From contig NZ_SPPK01000006.1 of the NCBI RefSeq assembly GCF_004569505.1, positions 96,883 through 160,882 of the forward strand: DNA of 64,000 nucleotides, given 5' to 3'. Shown in pieces: positions 26,773-36,462 of the stretch; within the stretch, counting starts at the first letter, position 1; every line of letters begins with the position of its first letter. Below the pieces are notes generated by a model. That model had not been told where the DNA came from and ran no database searches. It saw nothing but the letters and a program-made list of their open reading frames with translations. The DNA comes from Dysgonomonas mossii. GTDB taxonomy: Bacteria > Bacteroidota > Bacteroidia > Bacteroidales > Dysgonomonadaceae. Made by a program: the position numbers and the translations under genes.

Positions 26773-28935
26773 ATGATACTCCGGTTAACTCTAATAATAA
26801 TTCTATTAACGCTATCAGTCAGGGCATTTAGTCAGTCTCAAATACAAGGATATATAAGAGACGAGAATAACAAAGGTATAGCTTTCGCAAATGTTTATAT
26901 AGAAAACACAGTAGATGGAACGAGTACCGATGAGAACGGACACTTTGTTTTAGAAACTGAAGAGAAAGGGTCTGTTACGCTGATAGCTTCATTTGTAGGA
27001 TATAAACCGTTCTCTATCACTTCCGATGTTTCGAAATTGAACAACTTAGCTATTAACCTGAAGCCCGACCTAACAAACCTAAATGAAGTAGTCGTTACGG
27101 CAGGTAGTTTCCAGCTAAAAGGAGAATCGAATCTGGAAAAAAAGAATGCTATCGATCTAGTTACAGCTGCAGGCTCGGAAGGAGATTTATACAAATCGAT
27201 AACAAACTTACCCGGCGCTCAAATATCGGGTACAGATGGCAAACTGCAAGTAAGAGGCGGAAGTAGCTATGAGACTCAGACCTATATAGACGAGATGCAC
27301 GTAATGTCGCCATATACATCCATGCCGGCAAACACAGCTGTGAGGGGAAGGCACTCTACATTTATATTTGATGCGATAAATTTTTCAACGGGAGGCTTCT
27401 CGCCGGAGTATACTCAAAGTTTGTCGAGCGTACTGCCCTTGTCGACTAAAGACGAAAGTACTATTACGAAGATAGGAGCGAGTCTAACTAGCGTAGGTTT
27501 GGGAACGGGAGGAACAAAATCGTGGGATAAAGGATCAGCTTCTTTTGATGTAAACTATACAAATCTTGAACCATATACAAAACTGATATTCCCTGACGAG
27601 AAGCCGGATTGGGATAAGTATTATCAAGGAATATCGGCAGCCAATCAGCTTCGGTTTAAGCTAGGAGACAAAACATATCTTAAAACATATTTCACTTACG
27701 ACAAAACTCTTTTTAAGAAAAAGGAGACTCCCGCATTCAGCAATATTGACCGCAAACTAGATTTTGATGAAGATAACCTATACCTAAACAGCACATTCAA
27801 AAAGCGATTTAGCAATGGGATAAATTACTTCGCCGGAGTAGCTTATTCTTGGAATAAGAAGAATATAAATAATGCCAGAGTACCAAATGACTTGTTTAAG
27901 TCGGATGAAAGTGAGCTCCATCTAAAGACAAAGGCAGAGAAACGATTCTCCGGCTTGTATAAGCTAGGAGTAGGAACAGAAGCTCTGATCAGAAAATATG
28001 AAATGACTTATCTGGACGAGAAGAGTGTAGAAAGAAAAGTAAATCATAATATCGAAGGATTATTCGTTAGCAATGATTTTAACCTATCAGATAAACTACT
28101 CTTAAACGCATCATCACGTATCGAGTATGCTTCGTTAGACAAGTCATTTGCACTACTTCCCCGCATTGCCTTAAACTACAATATAAAGAAAGACATTGTA
28201 TTATCAGCTGTCGCAGGAAAATATCAGCAGACTTCTCCCAACGAAAATTTGATTTACAACAATCACCTGTCACAAGAGAATACAACGCAATATATACTGA
28301 GTGCACAGAATACAATTACAAATTATCGAGTATTCAGGGTCGAAGTTTATCACAAGAAATACAACAAACTGACTACCATATATGACGACTTTTATCACTC
28401 TGATGGACATGGATATAGCCAGGGTGTAGACCTAATGTATAAAGATGGGTTCAGAACAGGAAACAAGCAATCCTTAGAATATATGCTATCGTATTCATAC
28501 AATGATTCGAAGCGAAAGTATGCCGAATACAATGAAAAAATTATGCCGCCATTTACGACAAAACATAACGCATCGGTCATTCTAAGGTATTCGAACGAAA
28601 AGTTAAAAAGCATAATCGGAGTAACAAACCGATTTGCCAGTGGACGTGCATATCACAATCCTAATTTACCCGGTGTAATGAACGAAACAACTCCCGCTTA
28701 TAACTCTTTGGATGTTAGCTGGACTGTATTGGCACACAAAAGGCTAATCATATATGCGAGTGCCTCAAACATTCTTGGCAGAACGAATATATATGGGTAT
28801 GATTATAATCCGAACCCGAATACATCGGGCAGATATGAAGCAAAATCTATAAAGTCGTATCAAAACAATTTCTTCTTCATCGGATTCTTCTGGACAATAA
28901 GTGGAAAAGTAGCATACGATCCGGCAACATTCTAA
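26773..28935 (+). CDS. TonB-dependent outer membrane receptor with N-terminal CarboxypepD-reg-like domain
   Basis: A 720-residue receptor. It has a signal peptide (cleavage near VRAFSQS, residue 22), a carboxypeptidase-regulatory-like domain at about 24-98 (IQGYIRDENNKGIAFANVYIENTVDGTSTDENG), and a plug domain at about 105-230 (LNEVVVTAGSF, LYKSITNLPGAQISGTDGKLQVRGG). The beta-barrel of about 490 residues ends FFFIGFFWTISGKVAYDPATF. That end is not the usual aromatic last residue of SusC proteins but is aromatic (F). It is smaller than SusC and has no SusD partner, so it is probably a siderophore, metal or peptide receptor. It heads a four-gene operon. Confidence 0.9.
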   Translation: MILRLTLIIILLTLSVRAFSQSQIQGYIRDENNKGIAFANVYIENTVDGTSTDENGHFVLETEEKGSVTLIASFVGYKPFSITSDVSKLNNLAINLKPDLTNLNEVVVTAGSFQLKGESNLEKKNAIDLVTAAGSEGDLYKSITNLPGAQISGTDGKLQVRGGSSYETQTYIDEMHVMSPYTSMPANTAVRGRHSTFIFDAINFSTGGFSPEYTQSLSSVLPLSTKDESTITKIGASLTSVGLGTGGTKSWDKGSASFDVNYTNLEPYTKLIFPDEKPDWDKYYQGISAANQLRFKLGDKTYLKTYFTYDKTLFKKKETPAFSNIDRKLDFDEDNLYLNSTFKKRFSNGINYFAGVAYSWNKKNINNARVPNDLFKSDESELHLKTKAEKRFSGLYKLGVGTEALIRKYEMTYLDEKSVERKVNHNIEGLFVSNDFNLSDKLLLNASSRIEYASLDKSFALLPRIALNYNIKKDIVLSAVAGKYQQTSPNENLIYNNHLSQENTTQYILSAQNTITNYRVFRVEVYHKKYNKLTTIYDDFYHSDGHGYSQGVDLMYKDGFRTGNKQSLEYMLSYSYNDSKRKYAEYNEKIMPPFTTKHNASVILRYSNEKLKSIIGVTNRFASGRAYHNPNLPGVMNETTPAYNSLDVSWTVLAHKRLIIYASASNILGRTNIYGYDYNPNPNTSGRYEAKSIKSYQNNFFFIGFFWTISGKVAYDPATF

Positions 28936-28965
28936 AATAAAACATTAACCCTTAATTATATTCTT

Positions 28966-29619
28966 ATGAAAACGTTTAAATTTTATCTTTGTATAGCAAT
29001 ACTAATTGCACCAATGGCTTTATCAGCAATAACAAATACTGATTCAACCTATTTGAAAGTAATGGAGAAAACAGTATTAAAATTAGATTCTGCCAAATCA
29101 GTAAACGAGTTACAAACAATCCGGAATCAATTCGAACGGATATCTTTGAAATATGACAAAGAATGGCTACCTCTTTACTATGTAGCATACACGGGAATAC
29201 AAATGACATATTACAACCCAAAGGCAGAAAACAATGAAGCCATTCTCGAAACGGTAAAAGCAAGTCTTGACAAGCTAAATTCATTTACCAATGCTGACAA
29301 GTCAGAAGTCAGTACTTTGTATGGGTATTATTACAATGGATTATCGATGACTAATCCGGCAGTAAATGGACAAAAATATTTTAATGATGTAATCAGTAAC
29401 TATGAGAAGGCTATAAAGCTGAATCCGGAGAATCCGAGACCAATCTTTTTATTAGCTTTTTATGAAAGTTTTTTACCTGACTTTATTCGCTCGAAACGTG
29501 ATTTTTGTGAAGAGATAAATAAGGCAAAGTCATTATATCAGAAAGAACAAAAAACAATAGAAAAACCGCATTGGGGCGAAGCTTTTATGATACAAATTTC
29601 AGAGAAGTGCAATAAATAA
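28966..29619 (+). CDS. Secreted TPR-like protein of the TonB receptor operon
   Basis: A 217-residue protein with a signal peptide (MKTFKFYLCIAILIAPMALSA). The mature part is helical, with NELQTIRNQFERISLKYDKEWLPLYYVAYTGIQ and later YFNDVISNYEKAIKLNPENPRPIFLLAFYESFLP, the second being a clear TPR motif. It is likely periplasmic. It lies 30 bp after the receptor gene and 15 bp before the next. Its role in uptake or signalling is not known. Confidence 0.75.
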   Translation: MKTFKFYLCIAILIAPMALSAITNTDSTYLKVMEKTVLKLDSAKSVNELQTIRNQFERISLKYDKEWLPLYYVAYTGIQMTYYNPKAENNEAILETVKASLDKLNSFTNADKSEVSTLYGYYYNGLSMTNPAVNGQKYFNDVISNYEKAIKLNPENPRPIFLLAFYESFLPDFIRSKRDFCEEINKAKSLYQKEQKTIEKPHWGEAFMIQISEKCNK

Positions 29620-29634
29620 AATAATACCGGCATA

Positions 29635-30255
29635 ATGGAAAATAATTTCACCGAACAAGATAGCATGAAGCTTATCAATGAAATGATCTCGCAAGCGAGA
29701 AACAATTTTCAGGAAGGAGGCATTAGAACGAGTATATTCAGTGGATATGTGGTGGCTGCAACCGCTTTTGCCAATTTCATCCTCATCCATACATTAGACG
29801 ATCCGAATCAATCATTCTGGATTTGGCTAACAATGATACCAATGATAATAATATCAAGAATAATAAAGAGGAGATATTCGAGAAGTGCGACAGTGAAAAC
29901 ACATATAGATAAAATAGTAAGACACATCTGGAATGCATTTGCCATATCTGTTGCGATCTTTCTTATAACTATTTATGGAACAGCATACGCCTTACACTCA
30001 GGCTTTCTGGGAATCCTTATAACTCCCATTATTTTAACAATGATGGGTGCAGCACAATTTACAACTTCTATCGCTTGCCGATTCAGACCATACCTTTATG
30101 GAGCATGTATTTTTTGGGGAGGAGCCTTAGTGTGCACATTAAGTTATATTTTTGCCAGTGGTGATATTCAATTTATTATTTTGGGTATATGTGCTATCCT
30201 TGGACTTTGTGTACCGGGGCATATAGCAAACCGTAAAGCCGTTAAAAATGTTTAA
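29635..30255 (+). CDS. Integral membrane protein of unknown function, partner of a winged-helix regulator
   Basis: A 206-residue protein with a cytoplasmic N-terminus (about 35 residues, acidic and Gln-rich), and about five hydrophobic helices from residue 38 onward in pairs (SGYVVAATAFANFILIHTL, FWIWLTMIPMIIISRII, AFAISVAIFLITIYGTAYAL, ILITPIILTMMGAA, and two near the end). It overlaps the winged-helix gene by 8 bp. Pairs of a small wHTH protein and such a membrane protein are common in Bacteroidota, and the membrane protein may control the regulator. Confidence 0.75.
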   Translation: MENNFTEQDSMKLINEMISQARNNFQEGGIRTSIFSGYVVAATAFANFILIHTLDDPNQSFWIWLTMIPMIIISRIIKRRYSRSATVKTHIDKIVRHIWNAFAISVAIFLITIYGTAYALHSGFLGILITPIILTMMGAAQFTTSIACRFRPYLYGACIFWGGALVCTLSYIFASGDIQFIILGICAILGLCVPGHIANRKAVKNV

Positions 30256-30532
30256 AGATCTTGATCCACTCTTACACTCGCAACTGCGACTGGCAGTAAT
30301 ATCATTGCTGCTATCTGTAGAAGAAGCTGACTTTGTCTTTATCCGAGAGAAGACAGGTTCAACTGCGGGTAACTTGAGCGTACAAATAGAAAAATTAAGC
30401 GAAGCCGGATATATCAACGTCCGCAAATTCATTGATGGGAAGAAACCCCGCACCGTTTGCAAAATAACTCAAACAGGCATAGATGCATTTGACAAATACG
30501 TAAAAAATCTGCAAAGTTATATTAAGAAATAA
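30248..30532 (+). CDS. Winged-helix transcriptional regulator (MarR/ArsR-like)
   Basis: A 94-residue single-domain regulator. It opens DLDPLLHSQLRLAVISLLLSVEEADFVFIREKTGSTAGNLSVQIEKL and continues SEAGYINVRKFIDGKKPRTVCKITQTGIDAFDKYV. This is a winged-helix domain of the type annotated as HTH_34: recognition helix at about 40-54, wing at about 60-75. There is no sensor domain. It overlaps the membrane protein gene by 8 bp, so translation is probably coupled. It likely controls its own operon through the palindrome at 26706. Confidence 0.87.
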   Translation: MFKDLDPLLHSQLRLAVISLLLSVEEADFVFIREKTGSTAGNLSVQIEKLSEAGYINVRKFIDGKKPRTVCKITQTGIDAFDKYVKNLQSYIKK

Positions 30533-30611
30533 TGCAAGAAGCAAACCATATCTTTATTAAGCGTGTTATAAAAGATAGAGTTCAATTTTATTAACATAAA
30601 AATAAAAGAGT

Positions 30612-30857
30612 ATGGAATTCATTTGGTCAATAATAATAGGTATAGCTGCCGGATTTATAGCTGGCAAGATTATGAAAGGCAGTGGCTTCGGACTTATACT
30701 AAACCTTATAGTCGGTATTGTCGGAGGATTACTAGGTGGATGGATATTTACGCTGCTCGGGTTGGATGTAAACGGTATTCTCGGCAACTTGGTAATGTCT
30801 ACTATAGGAGCAATCGTACTGCTTTGGATAATATCCTTATTTAAGAAAAAAGAATAG
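30612..30857 (+). CDS. GlsB/YeaQ/YmgE-type small membrane protein (transglycosylase-associated family)
   Basis: An 81-residue protein with three hydrophobic Gly-rich helices: FIWSIIIGIAAGFIAGKIM, GLILNLIVGIVGGLLGGWIF, and LVMSTIGAIVLLWIISLFKKK. The G-x-x-A-G-x-x-A-G-K-x-M and G-x-x-G-G-x-x-G-G-W motifs are those of the GlsB/YeaQ/YmgE family, often induced by stress; the molecular role is unclear despite the transglycosylase-associated name. Confidence 0.9.
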   Translation: MEFIWSIIIGIAAGFIAGKIMKGSGFGLILNLIVGIVGGLLGGWIFTLLGLDVNGILGNLVMSTIGAIVLLWIISLFKKKE

Positions 30858-30879
30858 AGTATAAAAAGAGATAATTCTT

Positions 30880-30932
30880 AAAAGCTGAGAAAGAGGTATA
30901 TTCCAACGAGTATTATCTCTTTCTCTGCTTTT
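30880..30932. terminator. Terminator between convergent genes
   Basis: AAAAGCTGAGAAAGAG (30880-30895) pairs with CTCTTTCTCTGCTTTT (30917-30932) with one mismatch. It lies between the GlsB-like gene and the convergent rlmD gene and can serve both. Confidence 0.7.
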
Positions 30933-30941
30933 AACGAATTC

Positions 30942-32351
30942 TTATTTCTTCGCCAGCAATACTACATTCTCTACATGATGTGTATGAGGGAACATATCTA
31001 CAGGCTGTACTCTGTCCACTTTATATTTTTCGTCCAACAAAGACAGGTCACGTGCCTGAGTAGCCGGATTACAACTAACATATACAATACGATCGGGCTC
31101 GGCAAAAAGAATTGTCTTTATCACATCATCATGCATACCTGCACGTGGAGGGTCTGTGATAATCACATCAGGGCGTCCATGCTCATTGATGAAGTCCTGT
31201 GTAAGAATATCCTTCATATCTCCCGCATAAAACAGCGTGTTATCTATCTTATTTATTTGGGAATTAACTCTCGCGTCCAAGATAGCATCCTCTACATATT
31301 CTATTCCTACCACTTTCTTTGCCTTAGAGGCTACAAAGTTGGCAATAGTACCTGTACCTGTATAAAGGTCATATACAAGTTCATCGCCGGATAGGTTTGC
31401 AAAATCACGTGCTATTTTATACAAATTATAAGCTTGCTCGCTATTTGTCTGATAAAAAGACTTAGGACCTATCTTAAACTTTAAGCCTTCCATCTCTTCA
31501 TATATACAATCATTTCCTTTCCATACCAGAACGTCTTGATCTGTTATAGTATCATTCGCTTTCTGATTGACAATATAGAGTAATGACGTTATTTGAGGGA
31601 ACTCTGTGGCAACAGCCGTCAATAAGTCTTCTTGTTGTTCTTTTTCATCATCATAGAATACAACAATCACCATCAGTTCACCCGTTGTGGATGTCCGTAC
31701 AATAAGGTTGCGCATCAATCCACCTCTATTTCTTAAATCAAAGAAGGTATAGTTTTTATCATAACAGTATTGACGTATAAAATTGCGGATCTGATTAGAA
31801 ATGTCTTCTTGTAGCCAACATTTGTCTATATCCAATACTTTATCAAACATACCCGGAATGTGAAAGCCCAACGCATTCATATTATCAAAACTTTCACCGG
31901 AATTGATTTGCTCCAAGGTAAGCCATTTTTTATTCGAAAAAGTGAACTCTAATTTGTTTCTGTAAAACTGTGTTTTTTCCGAACCTAATATATGATGAAT
32001 ATCAGGCAACTCTATTTTTCCTATACGCGTCAAATTATCCTCAACCTGCTTTTGCTTATACTTTAATTGCTCCGCATAGGGCAGGACTTGCCATTTACAG
32101 CCGCCACAGATACCGAAATGTTCACAGAATGCTTCTGTACGGTTTGGTGAGTATGAGATAAAACGGACAGGCTTCCCTTCCGCATATTTATTTTTCTTGC
32201 GGGTTATTTGCAAATCGATCACGTCGCCCGGCACAACGTATGGTATAAACACAACCAAATCATCTACCTTAGCTATAGCTTTGCCTTCTGCGGCTACATC
32301 TACGATCTCTACATTTTCTATTAACGGAAGTTCTTTTTTCTTTCTGGCCAT
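30942..32351 (-). CDS. rlmD: 23S rRNA (uracil-5-)-methyltransferase RumA/RlmD family
   Basis: A 469-residue SAM-dependent RNA m5U methyltransferase. An N-terminal TRAM domain (about 1-65) is followed by CEHFGICGGCKW, which with a further Cys makes the iron-sulfur cluster typical of RlmD. Next come QTNSEQAYNLY and VYDLYTGTGTIANFVA (motif I), ITDPPRAGM (motif IV) and VYVSCNPATQARDL with the catalytic Cys. The family also includes RlmCD and TrmA-like enzymes, so the exact uridine is not certain. It has its own promoter and GTGACA site. Confidence 0.93.
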   Translation of the reverse strand: MARKKKELPLIENVEIVDVAAEGKAIAKVDDLVVFIPYVVPGDVIDLQITRKKNKYAEGKPVRFISYSPNRTEAFCEHFGICGGCKWQVLPYAEQLKYKQKQVEDNLTRIGKIELPDIHHILGSEKTQFYRNKLEFTFSNKKWLTLEQINSGESFDNMNALGFHIPGMFDKVLDIDKCWLQEDISNQIRNFIRQYCYDKNYTFFDLRNRGGLMRNLIVRTSTTGELMVIVVFYDDEKEQQEDLLTAVATEFPQITSLLYIVNQKANDTITDQDVLVWKGNDCIYEEMEGLKFKIGPKSFYQTNSEQAYNLYKIARDFANLSGDELVYDLYTGTGTIANFVASKAKKVVGIEYVEDAILDARVNSQINKIDNTLFYAGDMKDILTQDFINEHGRPDVIITDPPRAGMHDDVIKTILFAEPDRIVYVSCNPATQARDLSLLDEKYKVDRVQPVDMFPHTHHVENVVLLAKK

Positions 32352-32379
32352 TGATCTTTATTTGAGTATAAAATGCGTG

Positions 32380-32387
32380 CAAAGATA
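32380..32387 (-). promoter_or_regulatory. -7 promoter element (TATCTTTG) of rlmD
   Basis: The minus strand reads TATCTTTG at 32387-32380, matching TAnnTTTG, 28 bp before the rlmD start codon. Two small inverted repeats lie just upstream: GGTG-TTAG-CACC at 32408-32419 and GCTATC-TT-GATAGC at 32424-32437. Confidence 0.55.
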
Positions 32388-32443
32388 ATTCTATTTTTTC
32401 GCTTTTTGGTGTTAGCACCCCCCGCTATCTTGATAGCTTTAGA

Positions 32444-32492
32444 AAAAGGTGACAAAAGTGACACTTTTTTACTTGTTTTTTATTGTCACTTT
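32444..32492 (-). promoter_or_regulatory. GTGACA direct-repeat site B, upstream of rlmD
   Basis: Two GTGACA units start at 32449 and 32458 (9-bp period), and an inverted TGTCAC starts at 32484, 26 bp after the second unit. Positions 32444-32471 are identical to site A on the opposite strand. The site lies about 93-141 bp upstream of rlmD in the same orientation relative to the gene as sites A and C. Confidence 0.6.
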
Positions 32493-32576
32493 CCATATTA
32501 AAGAGCACATCCATATCAGAGATCACGTATATAAGATAAATTAGAATAGAAGACATAACCTGATTTGGCTTCTGCC

Positions 32577-33782
32577 CTATTTTTTCTTCATCTCTTTGAT
32601 AGTCTTGTAACAGACAAATGTCAGGAATAAGCCAATTAGAATAATAACCACCCATAAAAAAAGAGGCTTTTCGATCAGTGACGGCTGCCTTTCAGGAACT
32701 GCAACCGGCATATTAATCTGTGAAAGATTCTCCGTTTTAACAATAGGCAAATCTACAGGAATATCATTCTTAAAGTGATCTATATCATAATCAGGTGATG
32801 ATTTATATCTCATACCAACCTCCAAATAATATTTTTCACCCTTCTCTAGATAAGCGCACAAATAACGATTCAATCCATACACTTTGATTGAAACAATATC
32901 TAACGGAAGATTATTATTATTCTCAATAGCTATAAAAGTGTGCTTGCCAAGAGGAAAATAATCGACGATGAAAGAGTTATCCGTTTTGGAAGACAAATCG
33001 AACTTTAAAGACTTTTTGTTAATTGTATCAGACAAAAGAACATGTCGCAAATAATGAGCATCGCTTTGTACCGATATCTCCAGTCGATTGATCTTATATG
33101 TGTCCTGCAAATCGGGAAAACTGATATATGTTTTCTTGTTTATACTATCCTTAGCTACGAAACGACCCAGATTGATTTCGGAGAACTGTCCATAAATATT
33201 TGAGCTTGCATAATTTCCTACCCTTAATATTTTTAACGGACTGTTTTGATCATTTTCAATCGTTATCTCATAATGCTTATAGTTTCCTTGGGGAATATCG
33301 AGCAGTAAAGCATCTTCGTTATTATCCGCCTTATGCTCCAGATTGTAGATGTGAGTCTTCTGCTTTACAATATACCATTGCAACAAATCATTACTCCCTC
33401 TCACCGAAGCATATTTATTAACGTCGGCACTACGTATAAAAATATAAAAACGACTTATATCATCTAACTTTGTATTATCTATAACAACAATATTAAGACT
33501 ATCCTTTTCAATATTCTGCTTTAATGAATAGCTTTCAAATCGACTTACTTCCTGCACCGGACTCACCGCTCGAAGAAAATAAGAGATCTCTTTATTTTTA
33601 CTATTGTATATCCTCAAATCGGATAAGTCAGACGCAACAGACTTCGCTATTATATGCTGATCGAGCTCTATATTATAATACCCTTTTTCTTCTACTGGTT
33701 TTACATCAGCACGCCAAAGTGACTGTCCATAGACTTGAAAGACAAAAAGAGAAAGCAGATATGTAAATATTATTTTTTTCAT
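32577..33782 (-). CDS. DUF3999 family membrane-anchored protein
   Basis: A 401-residue protein with a signal peptide (VFQVYGQ), a large periplasmic part (about 20-370), one C-terminal membrane helix at about 375-395 and a Lys-rich cytoplasmic end. LWRADVKPVEEKGYYNIELDQHIIAKS and DLRIYNSKNKEISYFLR near the N-terminus are typical of DUF3999. It follows the DUF2339 gene by 12 bp. The two domains of unknown function regularly occur together, which suggests a shared cell-envelope complex; no biochemical role is known to me. Confidence 0.82.
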   Translation of the reverse strand: MKKIIFTYLLSLFVFQVYGQSLWRADVKPVEEKGYYNIELDQHIIAKSVASDLSDLRIYNSKNKEISYFLRAVSPVQEVSRFESYSLKQNIEKDSLNIVVIDNTKLDDISRFYIFIRSADVNKYASVRGSNDLLQWYIVKQKTHIYNLEHKADNNEDALLLDIPQGNYKHYEITIENDQNSPLKILRVGNYASSNIYGQFSEINLGRFVAKDSINKKTYISFPDLQDTYKINRLEISVQSDAHYLRHVLLSDTINKKSLKFDLSSKTDNSFIVDYFPLGKHTFIAIENNNNLPLDIVSIKVYGLNRYLCAYLEKGEKYYLEVGMRYKSSPDYDIDHFKNDIPVDLPIVKTENLSQINMPVAVPERQPSLIEKPLFLWVVIILIGLFLTFVCYKTIKEMKKK

Positions 33783-33794
33783 CAGGCTTGGTTT

Positions 33795-36299
33795 TTATTC
33801 CTTATTTTCTTCAATTTTTTCTACTCCATCAGCTTTTACCAATATCTTTATCTTCTGTTGCAAGAAGGATACCGACAGCAGGATAACCCCTAAAATAATA
33901 AACGATACGATCCGGCCGGCCTGTGACATATGCCACACATCGTAAGCGTAAAACTTGAGTATAATAATACCAAAGAATATCAGTGATATTTTACGCAACA
34001 ATACCTCTTTGATATTCAAGCCCCATATCATCAAAATCATTGCTAAAATACCCCATAAGATAGGATAGCCAAAGGTATGGACGTCATACAGTAAGAAGTC
34101 ATAACTCTCTGCATTCCCAAGCAATGCGATGATGATATGATCGGTTTCTATACTTAATATCACTACACACAAGACAACCAACACCCAGCATATAGAAGAG
34201 AACCATTCTTGAGGCAATGATTTTATGTTTCTCACAAGCAGGTAAGCTATATATATAACCGCCGGCAGCGATAGATAGTGTATCAGAAAGTGAACTGTAC
34301 TATACATTCCGGAAGAAAATATATCGAAGCGCAGGTCTATAGCCATATATGAATAGAAAGCGCCATAACAAATCATAGAAGCAAGCAGTAAAACATAAGT
34401 AAAAGCTGCCGACGCTTTTTTCCTGTATATAAAAGCCAATAATGCGACATACAATGCGGTATACGTAGCCATGCACAAATACCTAAAGCTCGAGTAAAAC
34501 TCAACATCCGTAAAACGTTCTAATTGATAATTTAACTCTAGGAATGGCATTACATAAGCCAAGGTAATAAGAACATATTTAAATACATTGACTACAGCAC
34601 CGACGGATAATAAATCAAATCCTCGTATTTCGATTTCCATATCAGGATCTTCTTTTCTCAAGATAAACAAACAAATGACAGAAGCAACTATTACCACTAT
34701 TCCTGTGATAAATATCCTATTCACCAATATTGGTAATTCGGAATCGTAAGAATAAGTTTCGTGAACATCCATCACATAAGATATTACAGTCAGCAAACAG
34801 ATAACGCCAAAGCCGAACCAAAACACATTAATGCGTGATCTACGCCACAGCAATAACAAGACAACAGCCTCAGCAGCCCAAAACATGGTAATAACATGTC
34901 CATTGAGCTGTATCGGAATAGCGAGACTGACAAAAGTCATCACTACAGCTATAATCAGATATATGAGGTTCCGATCCACTTCGCTACGTCGGAATAAGGT
35001 AAACATAACAATTGCATTTAACACCGCCAAAGCTATTGTTATCAGCCCCCTTACATCGTATTGACATTGATTCCACACATATAAACAGGCAAGGAATACA
35101 AACAGGTTATTGGATAATATAAGAAAACTCTGATAGGTCGTAACCTTTTTTTCTGTCCTCAGGTGATCTATTATAGCCAATAGATAAAACTGCACGAAAA
35201 ACAATACAGTAAACAGAGTAACAAGTACTAAACTTTGATTTCGATAAGCGGTTAACAACCAACTCCAAAAGAATCCCAAAGTAAGCATATAACACATAAT
35301 ACCTATAAGACGCCAGTTCTTAGCAAAAGAAATGACAAGCATACCTGTATTCAGAATAAATATATAAGAGAACAATACAATATAATTTCCTGCTCCTGTA
35401 CTTATCATCAGTGGTGATGCAAATCCACCAAGCAAGGAAAATATGGCTAATTCTTTACGGTCATATAAGAGTGAGAGAATAACGGAGAAAACTGTTATGG
35501 CTATAAGCAATACAAAAGCAATGGGTTGGCTAAACAATTCATATTCTCTGAATGCCAGTGTAATTGTAATATAAAAGACTGAAATACCACCGCCTACCAG
35601 TATCGAAGAAAAAACATGGTATTGTTTTTTGAGCTTATGAGCTATACCAATGATTATACCTCCGGTAAGTAACCCTATACCTACACGTCCAATTTCGTTG
35701 ATCCAATCTCGGTCTATAGCATACTTCACAAAGAAGGCAATACCCAATACCAAAGTTACAATTCCTATTTTGCTCAGCCAGTTTTCACCAAGCAATCTTT
35801 CTATAAAGTTTCGTTCAGGCTCTATAGCCTCCTTTATAGGAGCTGATTCGGATGGTTGAAGTATCCCCTCTCTAACATCTTCTTTTTCATGACTAATAGA
35901 GGCTGCAATCGAAGGAACAGTTTGTTCTTTCAGTTCATCGACTACTGATACAATCCCCTCAACAGGCTCGTTATCAGTCATCTTTTGCTTGAACGCAGCT
36001 ACATGAATATCAGAAAGAGGAGCTTCTTCTACCACCTCCGGCTCCTTGATTTCTGCATTTGTTTGTTTTACGTTCTCTATAGCCGATAGTTCATCAATTG
36101 ATTCAAACCTTTCTTTTACAGCTTCGAGAGAACCAGCTTCTTTGAAAAAACTTGTTAGTCTGAAGTTAAGGTCATTGAAACTATTGTTCAAATATTCAAT
36201 ATCGTTCCGAATAGAACTTACTTTTACATATATGATAATTGGAAATACAACTATAACGATAAAAATAATGATAACTAATAATATCAGAAAGCCTTCCAT
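33795..36299 (-). CDS. DUF2339 family polytopic membrane protein
   Basis: An 834-residue protein. A first helix at residues 4-27 is followed by a coiled-coil and acidic linker (about 30-165), then ENWLSKIGIVTLVLGIAFFVKYAIDRDWI at about 172-200, the family signature, then about 20 membrane helices to the C-terminus. DUF2339 proteins are large inner-membrane proteins of unknown activity; their helix count and Trp/Tyr-rich loops recall envelope polymer transferases. It is the first gene of the pair with DUF3999. Confidence 0.85.
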   Translation of the reverse strand: MEGFLILLVIIIFIVIVVFPIIIYVKVSSIRNDIEYLNNSFNDLNFRLTSFFKEAGSLEAVKERFESIDELSAIENVKQTNAEIKEPEVVEEAPLSDIHVAAFKQKMTDNEPVEGIVSVVDELKEQTVPSIAASISHEKEDVREGILQPSESAPIKEAIEPERNFIERLLGENWLSKIGIVTLVLGIAFFVKYAIDRDWINEIGRVGIGLLTGGIIIGIAHKLKKQYHVFSSILVGGGISVFYITITLAFREYELFSQPIAFVLLIAITVFSVILSLLYDRKELAIFSLLGGFASPLMISTGAGNYIVLFSYIFILNTGMLVISFAKNWRLIGIMCYMLTLGFFWSWLLTAYRNQSLVLVTLFTVLFFVQFYLLAIIDHLRTEKKVTTYQSFLILSNNLFVFLACLYVWNQCQYDVRGLITIALAVLNAIVMFTLFRRSEVDRNLIYLIIAVVMTFVSLAIPIQLNGHVITMFWAAEAVVLLLLWRRSRINVFWFGFGVICLLTVISYVMDVHETYSYDSELPILVNRIFITGIVVIVASVICLFILRKEDPDMEIEIRGFDLLSVGAVVNVFKYVLITLAYVMPFLELNYQLERFTDVEFYSSFRYLCMATYTALYVALLAFIYRKKASAAFTYVLLLASMICYGAFYSYMAIDLRFDIFSSGMYSTVHFLIHYLSLPAVIYIAYLLVRNIKSLPQEWFSSICWVLVVLCVVILSIETDHIIIALLGNAESYDFLLYDVHTFGYPILWGILAMILMIWGLNIKEVLLRKISLIFFGIIILKFYAYDVWHMSQAGRIVSFIILGVILLSVSFLQQKIKILVKADGVEKIEENKE

Positions 36300-36403
36300 A
36301 AGATTCTTGTTAAGTTGATGATATCTTTATAATCCTGTAAAAATACATGTAATATCGAACAATCACACTTTTTTATATAAAATATGATAAAATAGAGTTT
36401 TTA

Positions 36404-36439
36404 ACAAAAAAATCCCCAGAAAAAATGCTTCTGAGGATT
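36404..36439 (-). terminator. Terminator of the POT-like transporter gene
   Basis: On the minus strand AATCCTCAGAA pairs with TTCTGGGGATT with one mismatch (36411-36439), and seven T residues follow. Confidence 0.8.
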
Positions 36440-36462
36440 CTGATATTTTCACTATCTATAAA

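Noticed and set aside
22889..32471. The shared 28-bp sequence as inverted repeats of an insertion element
   Set aside because: The copies are 9.5 kb apart with housekeeping genes between them, no transposase and no target duplication, and both have the same orientation relative to a downstream gene start.
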